Assembly: GCA_022836615.1 (NCBI GenBank)
Contig: MU405346.1
Span: 1 to 64,000, forward strand
DNA from: Annulohypoxylon bovei var. microspora
Lineage: Eukaryota > Ascomycota > Sordariomycetes > Xylariales > Hypoxylaceae
Direction: 5' to 3'
Length of the DNA stretch: 64,000 nucleotides
The first letter of the stretch is position 1, and the number at the start of each line of letters is the position of its first letter. The position numbers were made by a program, and so were the translations under genes. The notes under the pieces are model-generated. The model was not told where the DNA came from and searched no databases. It saw nothing but the letters and a program-made list of their open reading frames with translations. Below are positions 47,464-57,623 of the stretch, one piece after another.

Positions 47464-49056
47464 CAACAGCAACTACTACAAAAAGGACCGTCAATTCCAC
47501 CATTAACATCACCAACACAACGTCACATATCAAAAAGGCTACAACGACGACATAAAAATAAATCAATACCTGATTTCTCAATTGATGACATGGGAGATAG
47601 CCTTGCCATTTGTTCATGTGAGAAATGCCATGGGGGACGCGCTCATCCTCCCAGAGACTTTCCGTGGGCAGAATACGACATGATCGACCCACGACATGGT
47701 GGACTCGAACTTCCAGACAGCTTCCCGGATCCACAGCATCGTTACCTCCTCTGCTCAGGACAACTTGGGGGATTCTCACTGAGAACTCGAACTTGGGGTA
47801 AGTTATTATGTAACAAATCTATAGAATTAACTCGTCGGATTAATCTCTACCCCAAACAGAAGATCTGGACGTACAGCGATGTTATCCTCCAAGGATCAAT
47901 AGAAAAGCAATTGATACGTTGGTTATGCCAGATGAGCGGAAAAGAATGATCAAGGCAATTGTGCAAAAATACACGGATCCGAGGTTCACACCTGGAACAT
48001 CAGCTCTAATCTGGGGGGCAGACTTTATTGAGAAGAAAGGAGAAGGCCAAATCTTCCTTCTTCACGGAGGGCCTGGGGTAGGCAAAACTTATGTGAGAAT
48101 CATTCCCAATGAACAAAAAGAACTACAACTAAGTACTCCAATCTAACTATAATGCAGACTGCTGGCAAGTAAACAAAAGTCCACACAACTCAACATGACT
48201 AAACCGTGAATAGAATGCATTTCGGAATTGATCGGGCGCCCACTTCTTTCTTTGACCTGTGCAGACTTTGGAACTAACGAAGAAGTCATGGAGAACAGGT
48301 TATCATATTGGTTTAAGCTTGCTGAAGCATGGGGTGCCGTGATGCTTCTTGATGAAGCAGACGTTTGGTTAGAAAGACGGATAATATCCGATTTGAAGCG
48401 AAATACTCTAGTTGCTGGTTTGTCCAATATTTCTTCAGTTATATCTATGTGTAACCTTCTGATTTATAAGCTAATACTATAAAGTCTTCCTGCGATGCCT
48501 AGAGTATTATAGGGGTATTCTGTTCCTAACTAGTAACCGGGTAGGAACCTTTGACGACGCTTTCATCTCTCGAATCCATGTAGTGATCTACTACGAAGAT
48601 CTAGGAGAGCCACAGCGCAAGCAGGTCTGGAAACAATTCTTCGACAAGCTTGAAAGGGAACGCAAGGATACGATCATCGTCGAATCCCGCGCAAAGCACT
48701 TCGTTTTGAATGACTCCGAAATGAAGAAGATACCTTGGAATGGGCGAGAGATACGAAATGGTGAGTTCCTTCGAGTCTTTTCTCCAATCTATCTAATCCC
48801 CTTTCAACCATTACCAACGAGACTGGGACGCCATTGGCTCATCTGGGAATTTGCAGTTTTCCAAACTGCCGTATCGCTAGCGGAGTATCGGTACCACTAC
48901 GAAGGCGGAAAGGAAGAAAGTGATACTGTTGTCTTAGACAAGGTGGATTTTGAACCGGTCTGCCAGATGTCTGCAGACTTCAAGGAGTATCTCAAAAAGG
49001 TGCACAGAGGTGATGACGAAAATGATAGGGCAATGAGGGAGAGGGCAAGAGCATAA
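45610..49056 (+). CDS. AAA-family ATPase with DUF7025-like region and polyglutamine tract
   Basis: A large fungal AAA ATPase; its partner and substrate are unknown. Seven exons: 45610-47304, 47368-47797, 47860-48092, 48158-48164, 48214-48417, 48485-48760 and 48857-49056, giving 1,014 residues. The N-terminal third is polar, with an acidic Ser/Asp/Gly run (SDSESSDEDDGSEDGSGDGS). A middle DUF7025-like domain follows (about 370-560: PPMCTFSMIWLLYKPGTTVY, WHYSGQTRGP). Exon 2 carries 18 consecutive Gln (583-600). The ATPase core has Walker A GGPGVGKT (778-785), Walker B MLLDEAD (832-838) and sensor 1 FLTSNR. The fourth exon is a 7-nt microexon, and the next intron starts with GC, not GT (GCAAGT); only this reading restores the expected GKTYTAECISELIGRPLLSL. 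The last intron (96 bp) has no stop. A second in-frame ATG at 45652 is an alternative start. Confidence 0.85.
47419..47472 (+). repeat. CAG/CAA polyglutamine tract (18 codons)
   Basis: A run of CAA and CAG codons near the start of exon 2 of the AAA ATPase gene, residues 583-600, just after the DUF7025-like region. The mixed codons suggest moderate stability. Confidence 0.9.
48158..48164 (+). other. 7-nt microexon followed by a GC-AG intron
   Basis: ACTGCTG is flanked by ATGCAG upstream and by GCAAGT downstream; the second intron (48165-48213) ends GAATAG. The conserved AAA motif continuation TYTAECISEL is obtained only if these seven bases are kept and the GC donor is used. Confidence 0.75.
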
Positions 49057-50258
49057 TTAAGACCCGCATGGTTTGACCAAGAAACTTTTGTCCTGATCGT
49101 TGGAAAAAACTAGGGGGGTTTAAGGGTAATGTGGGATGACGACAATGCATGGCCCTTTATGACGATTCATTTCTTCATAGTATTTCTTTCAATTGGGAAA
49201 CATACGTGGTTAGTAGGTAGAAAAATGACATGATTCGCTAGGTTTTCTATCACTTCTTAGACATATTCGCACTTTCTCTTTTGTATCATGTAAGGAGACA
49301 GTAACCCCCGGACCAGCCGAATCCTCATCGCTAATCGAGGAATGTTCCCTTTTACGGTTGCATATAAAATCACTTTAGATCCGACTAGTAATATGCCATA
49401 TCTGTAATAGCTCTTGGGATCTGCGTGGAGCGGTGACCTTAACATAGGTAGTATAGAGCAGGGAGGGTCAGAGCGAATCAGAAGCAAGAATAAGCATATG
49501 AATTATTTATCATCCAGCTTTTGTCTTGAATTGCCGGGCCATCCTACAGATTAGTCCTATTGCTAGATATTCCCTCGCTTACTATGTATAGCCTCATCGT
49601 CCCAGAAAGGTGAGGTTCCAGCATAGACCGGAAAAGATCGTCATCATTATGCTTACTAACGGCTAGTATTCTCTCAAAAGGGACATTCCTTGGTGTTTAG
49701 CAAGCCAGGTACCTGGTTCCATCTGCGCGGGATTGCAACCTAACAAAGGGTAGCGTGTTATCGGCTGCAAAGACCGCACTAATAAATACACTTGTGATCT
49801 ACACTGCAACCCATCGTTCGCACAGTGTTACTATTAGGTAGTTAGGCTATAGCGCATTCTATGAAGTGATGCAGGTATGGACCGTACGATGCTACGGACC
49901 ATGTAGCTGGGAAAGGTAAACTTCTATGGTATTAGCGACGTTCGGAATATCCTGCATAAGTAGGTAGGTACCTACGGGACTCCTTTCCTTATTCCCTTTT
50001 GGTAGCTTGGCAATCATATCTTGTAAGCAAATTAGAGACGCCCTTTTTGATAAGTCTTATACTCTAATACTTTCGTGATGAGGTTGGAAACTCTTAATGG
50101 CTATAGTAATAGGGGTATGCACCCTCGGTCCCCAATTTCATGCTCAGGTATGAATACTTCAACTAATTTAGGCGATAGGGGTTGAGACGCAGTCTCCGAC
50201 GACTATAAAAGGTCTCGGTGACTCTTTAGCTAGTTCGTCATTTCAAAGGAATCAAGAC
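49057..50258. other. intergenic, promoter of the A-T-TE synthetase
   Basis: A 1.2-kb interval between two plus-strand genes with no supported coding. TAGGTA arrays occur near 49842 and at about 49961-49975, and a good TATA-like box lies at 50203-50210. Confidence 0.5.
50203..50210 (+). promoter_or_regulatory. TATA-like box upstream of the A-T-TE synthetase
   Basis: ACTATAAAAGG lies about 50 bp before the expected translation start at 50259. The short spacing implies transcription starting just before the coding region and leaves little room for an upstream coding exon. Confidence 0.5.
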
Positions 50259-53045
50259 TTGAGCCTATCACCATTGCTTTCAGTACTTGAGAAAGCGGCA
50301 CGTACGACGGTCGGTTTGCGCTTCGTATCACAACACAATGGCAGCCCAGCTGCGGAACGTCTGACTTATGCTTCTCTCTGGACCAGAGCCCAGAATGACG
50401 CCTGTTCCTTAATACGCCTTCAACTCGCTCAGCCAGTGCCGGGTTCTACCAATGTTTTGCTATACTTTAACACGCACCGCGATAACATTCGCTGGTTCTG
50501 GGCTGTACTAGCAGCCGGTGGTGTACCTTGCATAGCACCACCTTTCGTCAGCGACACGGGATTGAGAAGAGACCATATCGCACACTTGATAAACTTATTG
50601 GAAAACCCAACTATCTTGACAACTGAGGCGCTATCTTCAGTCTTCGAGGATAACAGCAATGCGAGCATCCAGACGATAGAGTCGTTGCCGGCGGAAACAG
50701 AACTCACATTTAAAGCGCCAGCTCCGCCTACAGATGATGATCTTGCAGTCCTTATGCTGACTTCTGGGAGTACTGGCAACGCAAAAGCTGTCTGTCTCAC
50801 CCATGAGCAGATACTACGAGCAGCTGCTGGGAAGAGTGCTCATAGCAAGACAAATAGCAAAGATGTGTTCCTGAATTGGGTTGGTCTAGACCATGCTGTT
50901 AACCTGGTAGAGATACATGTACATGCCATGTCGCTCGGCGCAGAGCAAGTACACGTCCAGGCCAGCGATCTCCTCGCTGATCCTCTCCTCTTCCCTCGGA
51001 TTATAAATCAGCACCATATTACCGTATCATTTGCCCCGAATTTCTTTCTCGACTTAGTTGCTTCTCAACTACACGAGAAGGACCCCGAGTTACAAAACCC
51101 TGAGCAACTTGACCTTTCAAGTTTACGCGCACTCTTCTCCGGGGGAGAAACTAACGTGGTTAAAACTGCAGTGGAGTTGACCAGGATTTTTCAAGCTTAC
51201 GGTACCAAAGCTGAGTTTATATGTCCTGGCTATGGCTTAACCGAGTCATGCGCCGGCGTGACATGGGGTTTTAATTGTCCTTCATATGACGCCAACTCAG
51301 GGAGTGAATTCACATCTGTTGGATCACCTATACCGGGAGGTTTTGTCCGAGTTGTGGACATAGAAGGTGCTCAGGTACCCCCTGGAGAAATAGGGGATCT
51401 CCAAATTTCGGGCTCCGTCGTATTTAAGAAATACTACAGAAACCCCGAGGCGACTAAAGAAGCCTTCACACAAGATGGGTGGTTTATCACTGGAGATCAA
51501 GCCCGCATAGACTCCAATGGCCAATTACACATCGCCGGTCGTGTTAAAGATACGATCAATATCAATGGTGTCAAATACTTCTGCTCGGAGGTGGAGACGG
51601 CTATCGAACAAATCAAGCTTCTAGGAGTGACCCCTTCATTCACGGTTGTCTTCCCCCATCGTCCCCAAGGCGCTAATACTGAAGAATATTGTATTGTCTA
51701 TAACGCCACAGGGGACGATGTCACCGGGAAATCTCGAGCATATATCGATGACAACATGAGTCAAATTTCTAGTGTAATTACGAACAAGAAGCCTTTCAGG
51801 ATAATACCACTCCCAGAATCTTCATTTAATAGGAGCTCCCTCGGAAAGGTGTCGCGAGCAAAACTGCGAAAGGCCTTCGAAGCAGGGGATTTCCAGGAGG
51901 CGGACAACTCTAACAGGTCCTTAATCCACGCCTTCAGGAAGGCTAACCGCGACGATCCAGCTAATCCATCTGAAGAGTCGGCCCTCAACCTTGCTTGCGA
52001 TATGCTTGGCTTGGAAGCAGAAGAAGTGAGCGTGACAGATAATATTTTCCACCTGGGCTTCAGCTCCCTGGACATCAACTCCTTCGCTTGCCGGCTGCAG
52101 AAAGCCCTCGGATCCCGCACCGCGGTGACGCTCACCGAAGTTCTGCGAAACCCGACAATCCGTTCCATCTGCGAGGGGATAGACGACAGCAAGCACCCGG
52201 ACGAATCCTACGACCCTGTGGTCGTACTCCAACCAAATGGAGACAAGACGCCATTCTGGATCATACATCCCGCCTCGGGAAATGTGCTCGTTTTCATTCC
52301 CCTGTCGCGATATCTTAGTGACCGGCCTGTGTACGGTCTACGTGCCCGTGGGGTTCGTCTTGGCGAGAGGTTTTTCGGGTCAATTGAGGAGATGGCCACG
52401 ACTTACTTCGACGCCATCAAACGCACTCAACCCGAAGGACCCTATGCTATTGCTGGATACTCACTTGGAAGTAGCATTGCTTTCGAAGTCGCGAAGCTGC
52501 TGACCGCCAATGGCGACGAAGTTCGCTTCGTGGGTGCCCTCGACAGCCCGCCCCACATAGCACCCCTTGTCGGCACTCTCACGTGGAGTGCTGCTCTCGT
52601 CATGGTGAGCTTCTTCCTAGGGCTCATCCCCGAGAGGTACTCCAATGAAGTGATCCCACGTCTTTGGAACGAGCCCCCAGAAGTTGCTTTGAAATTCATC
52701 CTCTCGAATGCCGATCCGGCACGTCTCGATGCTCTGCAGCTTGACAAGACCGGGCTCTCGCGCGTCGCAGACATAGCGCATAACTTTGGCCAGGCGGCGC
52801 GCAAGTACGAGCCTGTGGGCTCGGTGCCGACTATGGATGTCTTTATCGTAGACCCCCTGCTCAGCGTTACGGAGGGCGGTCGCAAAGATTGGCATGACCG
52901 GTTTTTATACAAGTGGGAGGATTTCGTGACTCAAGATTTGAAATTCCACCAGAGTTCCGGAAGCCATGCCGACATGCTGAGCCCCAAGCATGTGCGCGGC
53001 TTCCAACGAATTCTTCAGGACATTCTTGTTGCTAGGGGTCTTTGA
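50259..53045 (+). CDS. NRPS-like enzyme: adenylation-thiolation-thioesterase, no ATG start
   Basis: It resembles TdiA/atromentin-synthetase-type enzymes, which activate two aryl-pyruvic acids and let the thioesterase condense them into quinone- or furanone-like dimers. One uninterrupted frame of 928 residues. Adenylation: LTSGSTGNAK (about 167-176), GYGLTESCAG, FITGDQARI, GRVKDTININGVKYF and an A10-like SSLGKVSRAKLRK. Thiolation: NIFHLGFSSLDIN with carrier Ser603. Thioesterase: GYSLG (Ser735), ALDSPP (Asp762) and GSHADML (His903), so the triad looks complete. The frame begins with TTG at 50259 exactly where related proteins begin (SLSPLLSVLEKAA); no in-frame ATG occurs before about residue 166, and no upstream exon with ATG is seen. 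It may start at a non-AUG codon, have lost its start, or contain a sequencing error. Coordinates mark the expected frame. Confidence 0.85.
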   Translation: MSLSPLLSVLEKAARTTVGLRFVSQHNGSPAAERLTYASLWTRAQNDACSLIRLQLAQPVPGSTNVLLYFNTHRDNIRWFWAVLAAGGVPCIAPPFVSDTGLRRDHIAHLINLLENPTILTTEALSSVFEDNSNASIQTIESLPAETELTFKAPAPPTDDDLAVLMLTSGSTGNAKAVCLTHEQILRAAAGKSAHSKTNSKDVFLNWVGLDHAVNLVEIHVHAMSLGAEQVHVQASDLLADPLLFPRIINQHHITVSFAPNFFLDLVASQLHEKDPELQNPEQLDLSSLRALFSGGETNVVKTAVELTRIFQAYGTKAEFICPGYGLTESCAGVTWGFNCPSYDANSGSEFTSVGSPIPGGFVRVVDIEGAQVPPGEIGDLQISGSVVFKKYYRNPEATKEAFTQDGWFITGDQARIDSNGQLHIAGRVKDTININGVKYFCSEVETAIEQIKLLGVTPSFTVVFPHRPQGANTEEYCIVYNATGDDVTGKSRAYIDDNMSQISSVITNKKPFRIIPLPESSFNRSSLGKVSRAKLRKAFEAGDFQEADNSNRSLIHAFRKANRDDPANPSEESALNLACDMLGLEAEEVSVTDNIFHLGFSSLDINSFACRLQKALGSRTAVTLTEVLRNPTIRSICEGIDDSKHPDESYDPVVVLQPNGDKTPFWIIHPASGNVLVFIPLSRYLSDRPVYGLRARGVRLGERFFGSIEEMATTYFDAIKRTQPEGPYAIAGYSLGSSIAFEVAKLLTANGDEVRFVGALDSPPHIAPLVGTLTWSAALVMVSFFLGLIPERYSNEVIPRLWNEPPEVALKFILSNADPARLDALQLDKTGLSRVADIAHNFGQAARKYEPVGSVPTMDVFIVDPLLSVTEGGRKDWHDRFLYKWEDFVTQDLKFHQSSGSHADMLSPKHVRGFQRILQDILVARGL

Positions 53046-53455
53046 GAGCTCACATTTTATTGGGTGTGGTGTCATTATCACCTTATCAAGATTTCTACGA
53101 AGTTATCATCATGCGGTAGCTATATAGAACCTTACTAAAACACGAGAAATATGAAACCAGATTGACATGATTGAATTCTCCGGGGTGGAAATTTCTGACG
53201 ATAGTTTCAGGATGGCCAGGTACCTAGGTATCTACCTAGGTAGATAGAGAAAGGAGAGGAATAGGAGAACTTTTACCTACATCGCTCGTTTCTAGTTTTC
53301 TTCAGATCTACTAGCCCATAGCCCGTATTCATATTATTTCCTTTTTTATGTAGGTAGAATTCTAATGATCATGGCGAAATGAAATCAGATTTCTAATAAT
53401 TCAATTCTAAACTCCCAGCGCTTGAGGCAGGTGGTCGAAATGTCTACGCACAGTG
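53046..53455. other. convergent intergenic region with TAGGTA palindromes
   Basis: The A-T-TE gene (+) and the O-methyltransferase gene (-) end into this 410-bp stretch. A palindromic repeat cluster lies at 53218-53248. Confidence 0.5.
53218..53248. repeat. double TACCTAGGTA palindrome
   Basis: Two copies of TACCTAGGTA separated by a few bases, in convergent intergenic DNA. Confidence 0.8.
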
Positions 53456-54937
53456 TTATGAAAATTTTCGTACTATGACATGTCCCCACGACGCTTCGAT
53501 AATAGCGAGTGCACTTCCTGGTGGTCTGGTAACGCCAATCCATCGGAATCGAGGGTCTGCTTTCGCGAGAAGTGCCCTCCACTGCACCTCGTCTCGTTCT
53601 TGGGCATTTAACAGTTGCATCATTCCGATGTCCATATTCCTAGTAGTCGTTGTTAGATCTGCTGCTCACATCTTATGAATCCTCCCAATAGGTTTGTCGC
53701 TAGACTCACGTAGTTGCTCGCCTCCTACGTATAGAAAGCTTGTCCAAATCTTCGATGCAATAATCGTGTATAATCAACCGCGACTCGTCGCTCATCGCTT
53801 GGCCAATGTTCTGTAAAATCTGCACCGCGTACTTGTCGCTCCAATTATGCAAGATCCAGCGGAGGAAGTACACAGCGGCGCCTCTGATCGGCTGCGGCGT
53901 GAAGAAATCGTGGGCGTGAAAGACGATCTGCCCCTCATTTTCGTTCCCGTTCTGGAGATCGCCTGCTCTACTGACGACTTTTTCCAGATCCTGGACGATG
54001 AATTTGACGTGCTGGCACTGTCTGCTCAGCGCACGGGCGAAGTGGCCAAGGCCACCCCCGACATCGACGAACTCGGACCCCTTCGGCAATCTCGCGAGCA
54101 GATCGCCACGTGCCTTGGCGAAATGGTCCGGGTCGTACCCTGGTCCGCTGGAATAGGCCGACATTCCTGTGGAGAAGCGAACCGCGCGGGCGGGGCTGCT
54201 CGCGATAATATTGTACAAGGATTGGCGTGGGGGCGGCGGCGGCGGCGGCACGCCATTCGATTGATTAGAAGCAATATTATCGGTAGGGAAGGGAGGGGAC
54301 GAGTGAGCCAAAGCCCAGCCACTTTCTGTCGGTTCCGAAGCTGAAGGAAACGCCGCTAATGCGTCCACGGTACGGGTCGCGGCAGGCCAACTCTCTTCGC
54401 AAGTCGCTCCCATCCATGCTCCAAAGGAGGGGTCGCGAAGGAGAATAGAGGCGGGCGTATGATAGATAAGAATCGCATCACTGGTTGAAGAAGAGGATGA
54501 ACGTTCTTCACGAAAGACTCGTAAACCAATTGCGTGGCGCAGAATTCGCTGGACAGTTTGTTCGAGCTGCCCGCAAGCGGAGGCGATGGCGGAGTACGAA
54601 ATGCCAATTTCAGGTGGCACAATAGTAGCGATGTTAAAACGCTGGATAAAATGAAGGGAGATCAGATGGGCGTGCTGAAAGGTTAGTTATAATCCTTAAT
54701 AATAACTATCGTATAAGAATACTTAGGGGAAGAAAAAGGGGGGTATTTTTATACCGAAGCATGAGTCCTAAGAAGCTCCGCCGGGTCTAACAAAAGGTTA
54801 TAAATCTCGAAAGCGAAATCAAGGATTCGCTCACGCGCAGTCGCAGCGGTAGATGGATCTGAAGCTCCTGCTTGCTTCAGCTCTTGGGCATCAGAGAATA
54901 GCTGTGAAGCAAGCTCAACGACTCGAGAGTCATTCAT
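53456..54937 (-). CDS. SAM-dependent O-methyltransferase (fungal class, COMT-like)
   Basis: It transfers a methyl group from SAM to a hydroxyl of a small molecule, typically a secondary metabolite. Three exons, 54755-54937, 53710-54674 and 53456-53639, with introns of 80 and 70 bp, give 443 residues. An N-terminal winged-helix dimerisation part (PPEIGISYSAIASACGQLEQ) precedes the SAM motif FVDVGGGLGHF (about 263-273), HDFFTPQPIRGAAVYFLRW and the catalytic-base region LHNWSD. The last exon supplies the usual ending NMDIGMMQLLNAQERDEVQW. The last junction uses the donor GTGAGT, which restores RRRATTNMDIG. A run of seven Pro lies near residue 203-209 in an otherwise unusual linker. It is adjacent to the A-T-TE synthetase, so it is a likely tailoring enzyme. 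Confidence 0.9.
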
Positions 54938-55323
54938 TATGAATAAGTATCTGACTTTCTATTTATGTATTAAAAACGGAATACTGTTTAGGTGCGATAC
55001 GTTTTAGAGAATTGAGAGACATATCAATATACTTATAAACAATGGCATCAAAGTGGTATAGTCCACCGAGCTACACCGAATCGAGTATCCCTAGGTCTAG
55101 GGAACTGTCACGATACGTCCAATTCACGATTCTAGGAGATCCGCGAAATTGTGGATACCATAATTCTATTCCTAGTCGTTATGAATTAGGTATCTATTTT
55201 TACTGAATTCTTCCTTACCCCTATTCTGTTTCTCGTGTATGTAGGTACCTACCTGCGGTCACTCAGTTCTGGGCATCTTATAAAAGTTCAATTGGTATCA
55301 TTCATTAAGGATTATCTAATTAT
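54938..55323. other. intergenic between O-methyltransferase and rhodopsin-domain gene
   Basis: A 386-bp interval between two minus-strand genes: 3' flank of the rhodopsin-domain gene and promoter of the methyltransferase. A TAGGTACCTACC motif lies near 55243. Confidence 0.5.
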
Positions 55324-56528
55324 TCATACAGCTCGACCTGGACCATCAAATTGAGTTGTGATAGACGTTGTCACAGCAATTCCCGTAGTAGGAGAACTCT
55401 CGAACTGCTCCCCCCTCTCAACTCTTGAGATGCTTCCAAGAGTGAGATCCTCCATGACGAAATCCTGGCCCTTGTCGTTCAGCGCTTCATAGCTGCCTTC
55501 ATGATTCAGCGTAGCAGATCTAGTGAACCTCCTCGAGCTCAGAGCCTGCACGCTCTGGAAGCTTTGACCATTCGACCCTATCCCTGATTTCCTTTTCCTA
55601 CTTTGTTCAAACAGAGTAGCAATGATGGGGATATTTGCGCAGACAATGCCAAGGGCTTCCTCGATATTGCTCCAAAGGAGGAATTCAACAGACGAATCTA
55701 AAATGTCTTAGCAACTTCCGAGATCATGCACATTGATTGGTACTTACAAGTTACATCGGCCCTGGGATTCGTGGCAAATATGAACGCAAATCGGACGAAG
55801 CCCGCTGCCGTAGCCATAAATCCGATAACGAATAGCCCAAGTAACCGCAGGCGCTTGGGGGTCGTCGTTTGCAGCTTGAGGAGGATTGGAAGAGGGAGCA
55901 GGAGAACGAAAAGATCTCCAATTGTATTTAAGATAATCGGGGTGCCAATACTGGCAAGTGCCTTAATGCATTTTCCGTCCTTGTCGGCTTCAGGGGGTGT
56001 TATTCCAACACCCGCGTAAATCTTGTTCCAGTAAAAGTCGATCGGCGAACACTGGAAGATGTAGAAAAGGGTCGAACCAATCGTCCAAAGGATAACGTAT
56101 GTTACGTTAGCCCACCAGGCAACCTTGAACCATTGACTGACCCAAAAGAGGCGTCGCAAGAAGAAAAGGATAGAGAGTTTAATAGTCGAGAAGCAGAAGC
56201 CGTTTAGTACCGCATAGGCCCAGATAATCTGCAAGATTTGGACGAGTGATAGTGGGGGTTGAGGGTCGGTGGCCAAGACTCGGAACTGATGTAGTCCAAA
56301 CCCCTTTGTCACCGCGGACAACATAGCTGCGATAATGCCATCGCTGAGGATGACGGCACATAGCATTAGGTAGTCATCGGGCTGAAGTTTTCTATACCGT
56401 CGGACCGAGGCGTAAATTCGACCTGCCGAAGTCGCATTCGTGAAAATAAGAAATGTGACTAAGATACCGACGATGAGCGGCTGAAGGCTTTCGTCCCAGG
56501 TGGCCTTCTCTTCCGGCGTAAGCTCCAT
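55324..56528 (-). CDS. fungal rhodopsin-domain integral membrane protein
   Basis: A seven-helix membrane protein of the fungal rhodopsin-domain family, widespread and mostly uncharacterised; some are proposed receptors. Two exons, 55748-56528 and 55324-55697, with a 50-bp intron, give 384 residues. Hydrophobic helices alternate with family motifs: RRYRKLQPDDYLMLCAVILS, KGFGLHQF, STIKLSILFFLRRLF, the Cys-containing loop IFQCSPIDFYWNK, GDLFVLLLPLPILLKLQ, GLFVIGFMATAAGFVRF and, in exon 2, IEEALGIVCANIPII. The tail is Ser/Thr-rich and cytosolic. An ATG 13 codons upstream (56567) is possible. No CFEM domain is present. Confidence 0.88.
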
Positions 56529-57623
56529 GGTTGCGATAAGTATAGGTTTGCTGAACAAGATCGCCAAGTCAAAGTTGGAGGTCTATAGGAACATGACAGG
56601 CTGACGTCCAACCTATAGCCTCGACGGTAGACACGCAGCCTTCGGCAGATGGAGGGGCTAAAAAGATTGGCATGCGAACTAGATGGTGGCTGTGGCCATG
56701 ATAAAAGATTCTCAACACTGTTTCGTGAAGGTAGCGGGCATCCCCTTTAGGGAGTTTCTAATGATAGTTTCCATTTGCGCTATGCACTTCAGCTACGATA
56801 CAGCCAAAATAGGCTGTTAGTGACTACGCCGAAGAATGAAATTGCTAACTACGACGTTCAGGTAGCATTGCTGGATTCGCTGTTATGTTTAGCTTCTAGA
56901 ATTTGGCCGTTAACCGTCCCACTATACGATCAAATCGAAGCAATTACATACGACCTTCCGGCTTAAGTGTACTTGCCTGCGGATTTACGGCGCGGGGGCT
57001 GAAAGATGGCCGATCAGGACAGGCATCGCTACCGAGCTGAGTGGCGTCAAAAGCAATGTCGATTTTGGAAAAAGATCTGCGTACTATACTCTACTTAGGA
57101 CCCTTGAAATTTGTAGGATCTTAAAGTCTTCCTTCGCTCAAGTATAAACCATAATCTTTTATCGAGTTGAACTATTTTCGAGAAAGTCTGGCGCGGCTCC
57201 AGGGCATTGGAAATGTTTTAGAAGGCGTCAGTATGGTTGACTTTCGTTGTTCTGAGAGGGCAGAGAGGGGTGGGTTTTTGGATGCTATTCCCGCCGATCA
57301 AAGCCACCTGCACTTTTGCTTTTCTACCTACATTGGCACCTAAAGCCACGAGGCCATGTTACTGTCGCGTAACCATCCATTGTCGTCGCCGTGTGTCCAC
57401 ACAGTAACCCCCGGAGCCCACCGGACTGTGCTTATGCATGTTGACCATTACAGTCGTCTTGCAGAATCCTTCAAGAACTCAATCCTCTTGACCCTTGCCC
57501 CTTTATCAAATCAAAACAAATTCGGGCATTTCTTGGCCGATCAAAAATGAATATCTTCTTTACAAAGAACACTCCATAGTTCCTAGTCTCGAAAGTCATT
57601 CGTTCTTTCATGTTTTTGGCACG
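56529..57623. other. divergent intergenic region of the rhodopsin-domain and PEBP-like genes
   Basis: About 1.1 kb with both promoters and no supported gene. The open frames at 56775-56966 and 57356-57550 show no coding features. Confidence 0.5.

Noticed and set aside
47384..47779. Minus-strand frame with long Val/Ala runs
   Set aside because: It is the antisense of the polyglutamine exon of the AAA ATPase gene.
50338..50364. ATG (at 50338) early in the A-T-TE gene as an alternative start
   Set aside because: It is out of frame with the synthetase and reaches a stop after a few codons.
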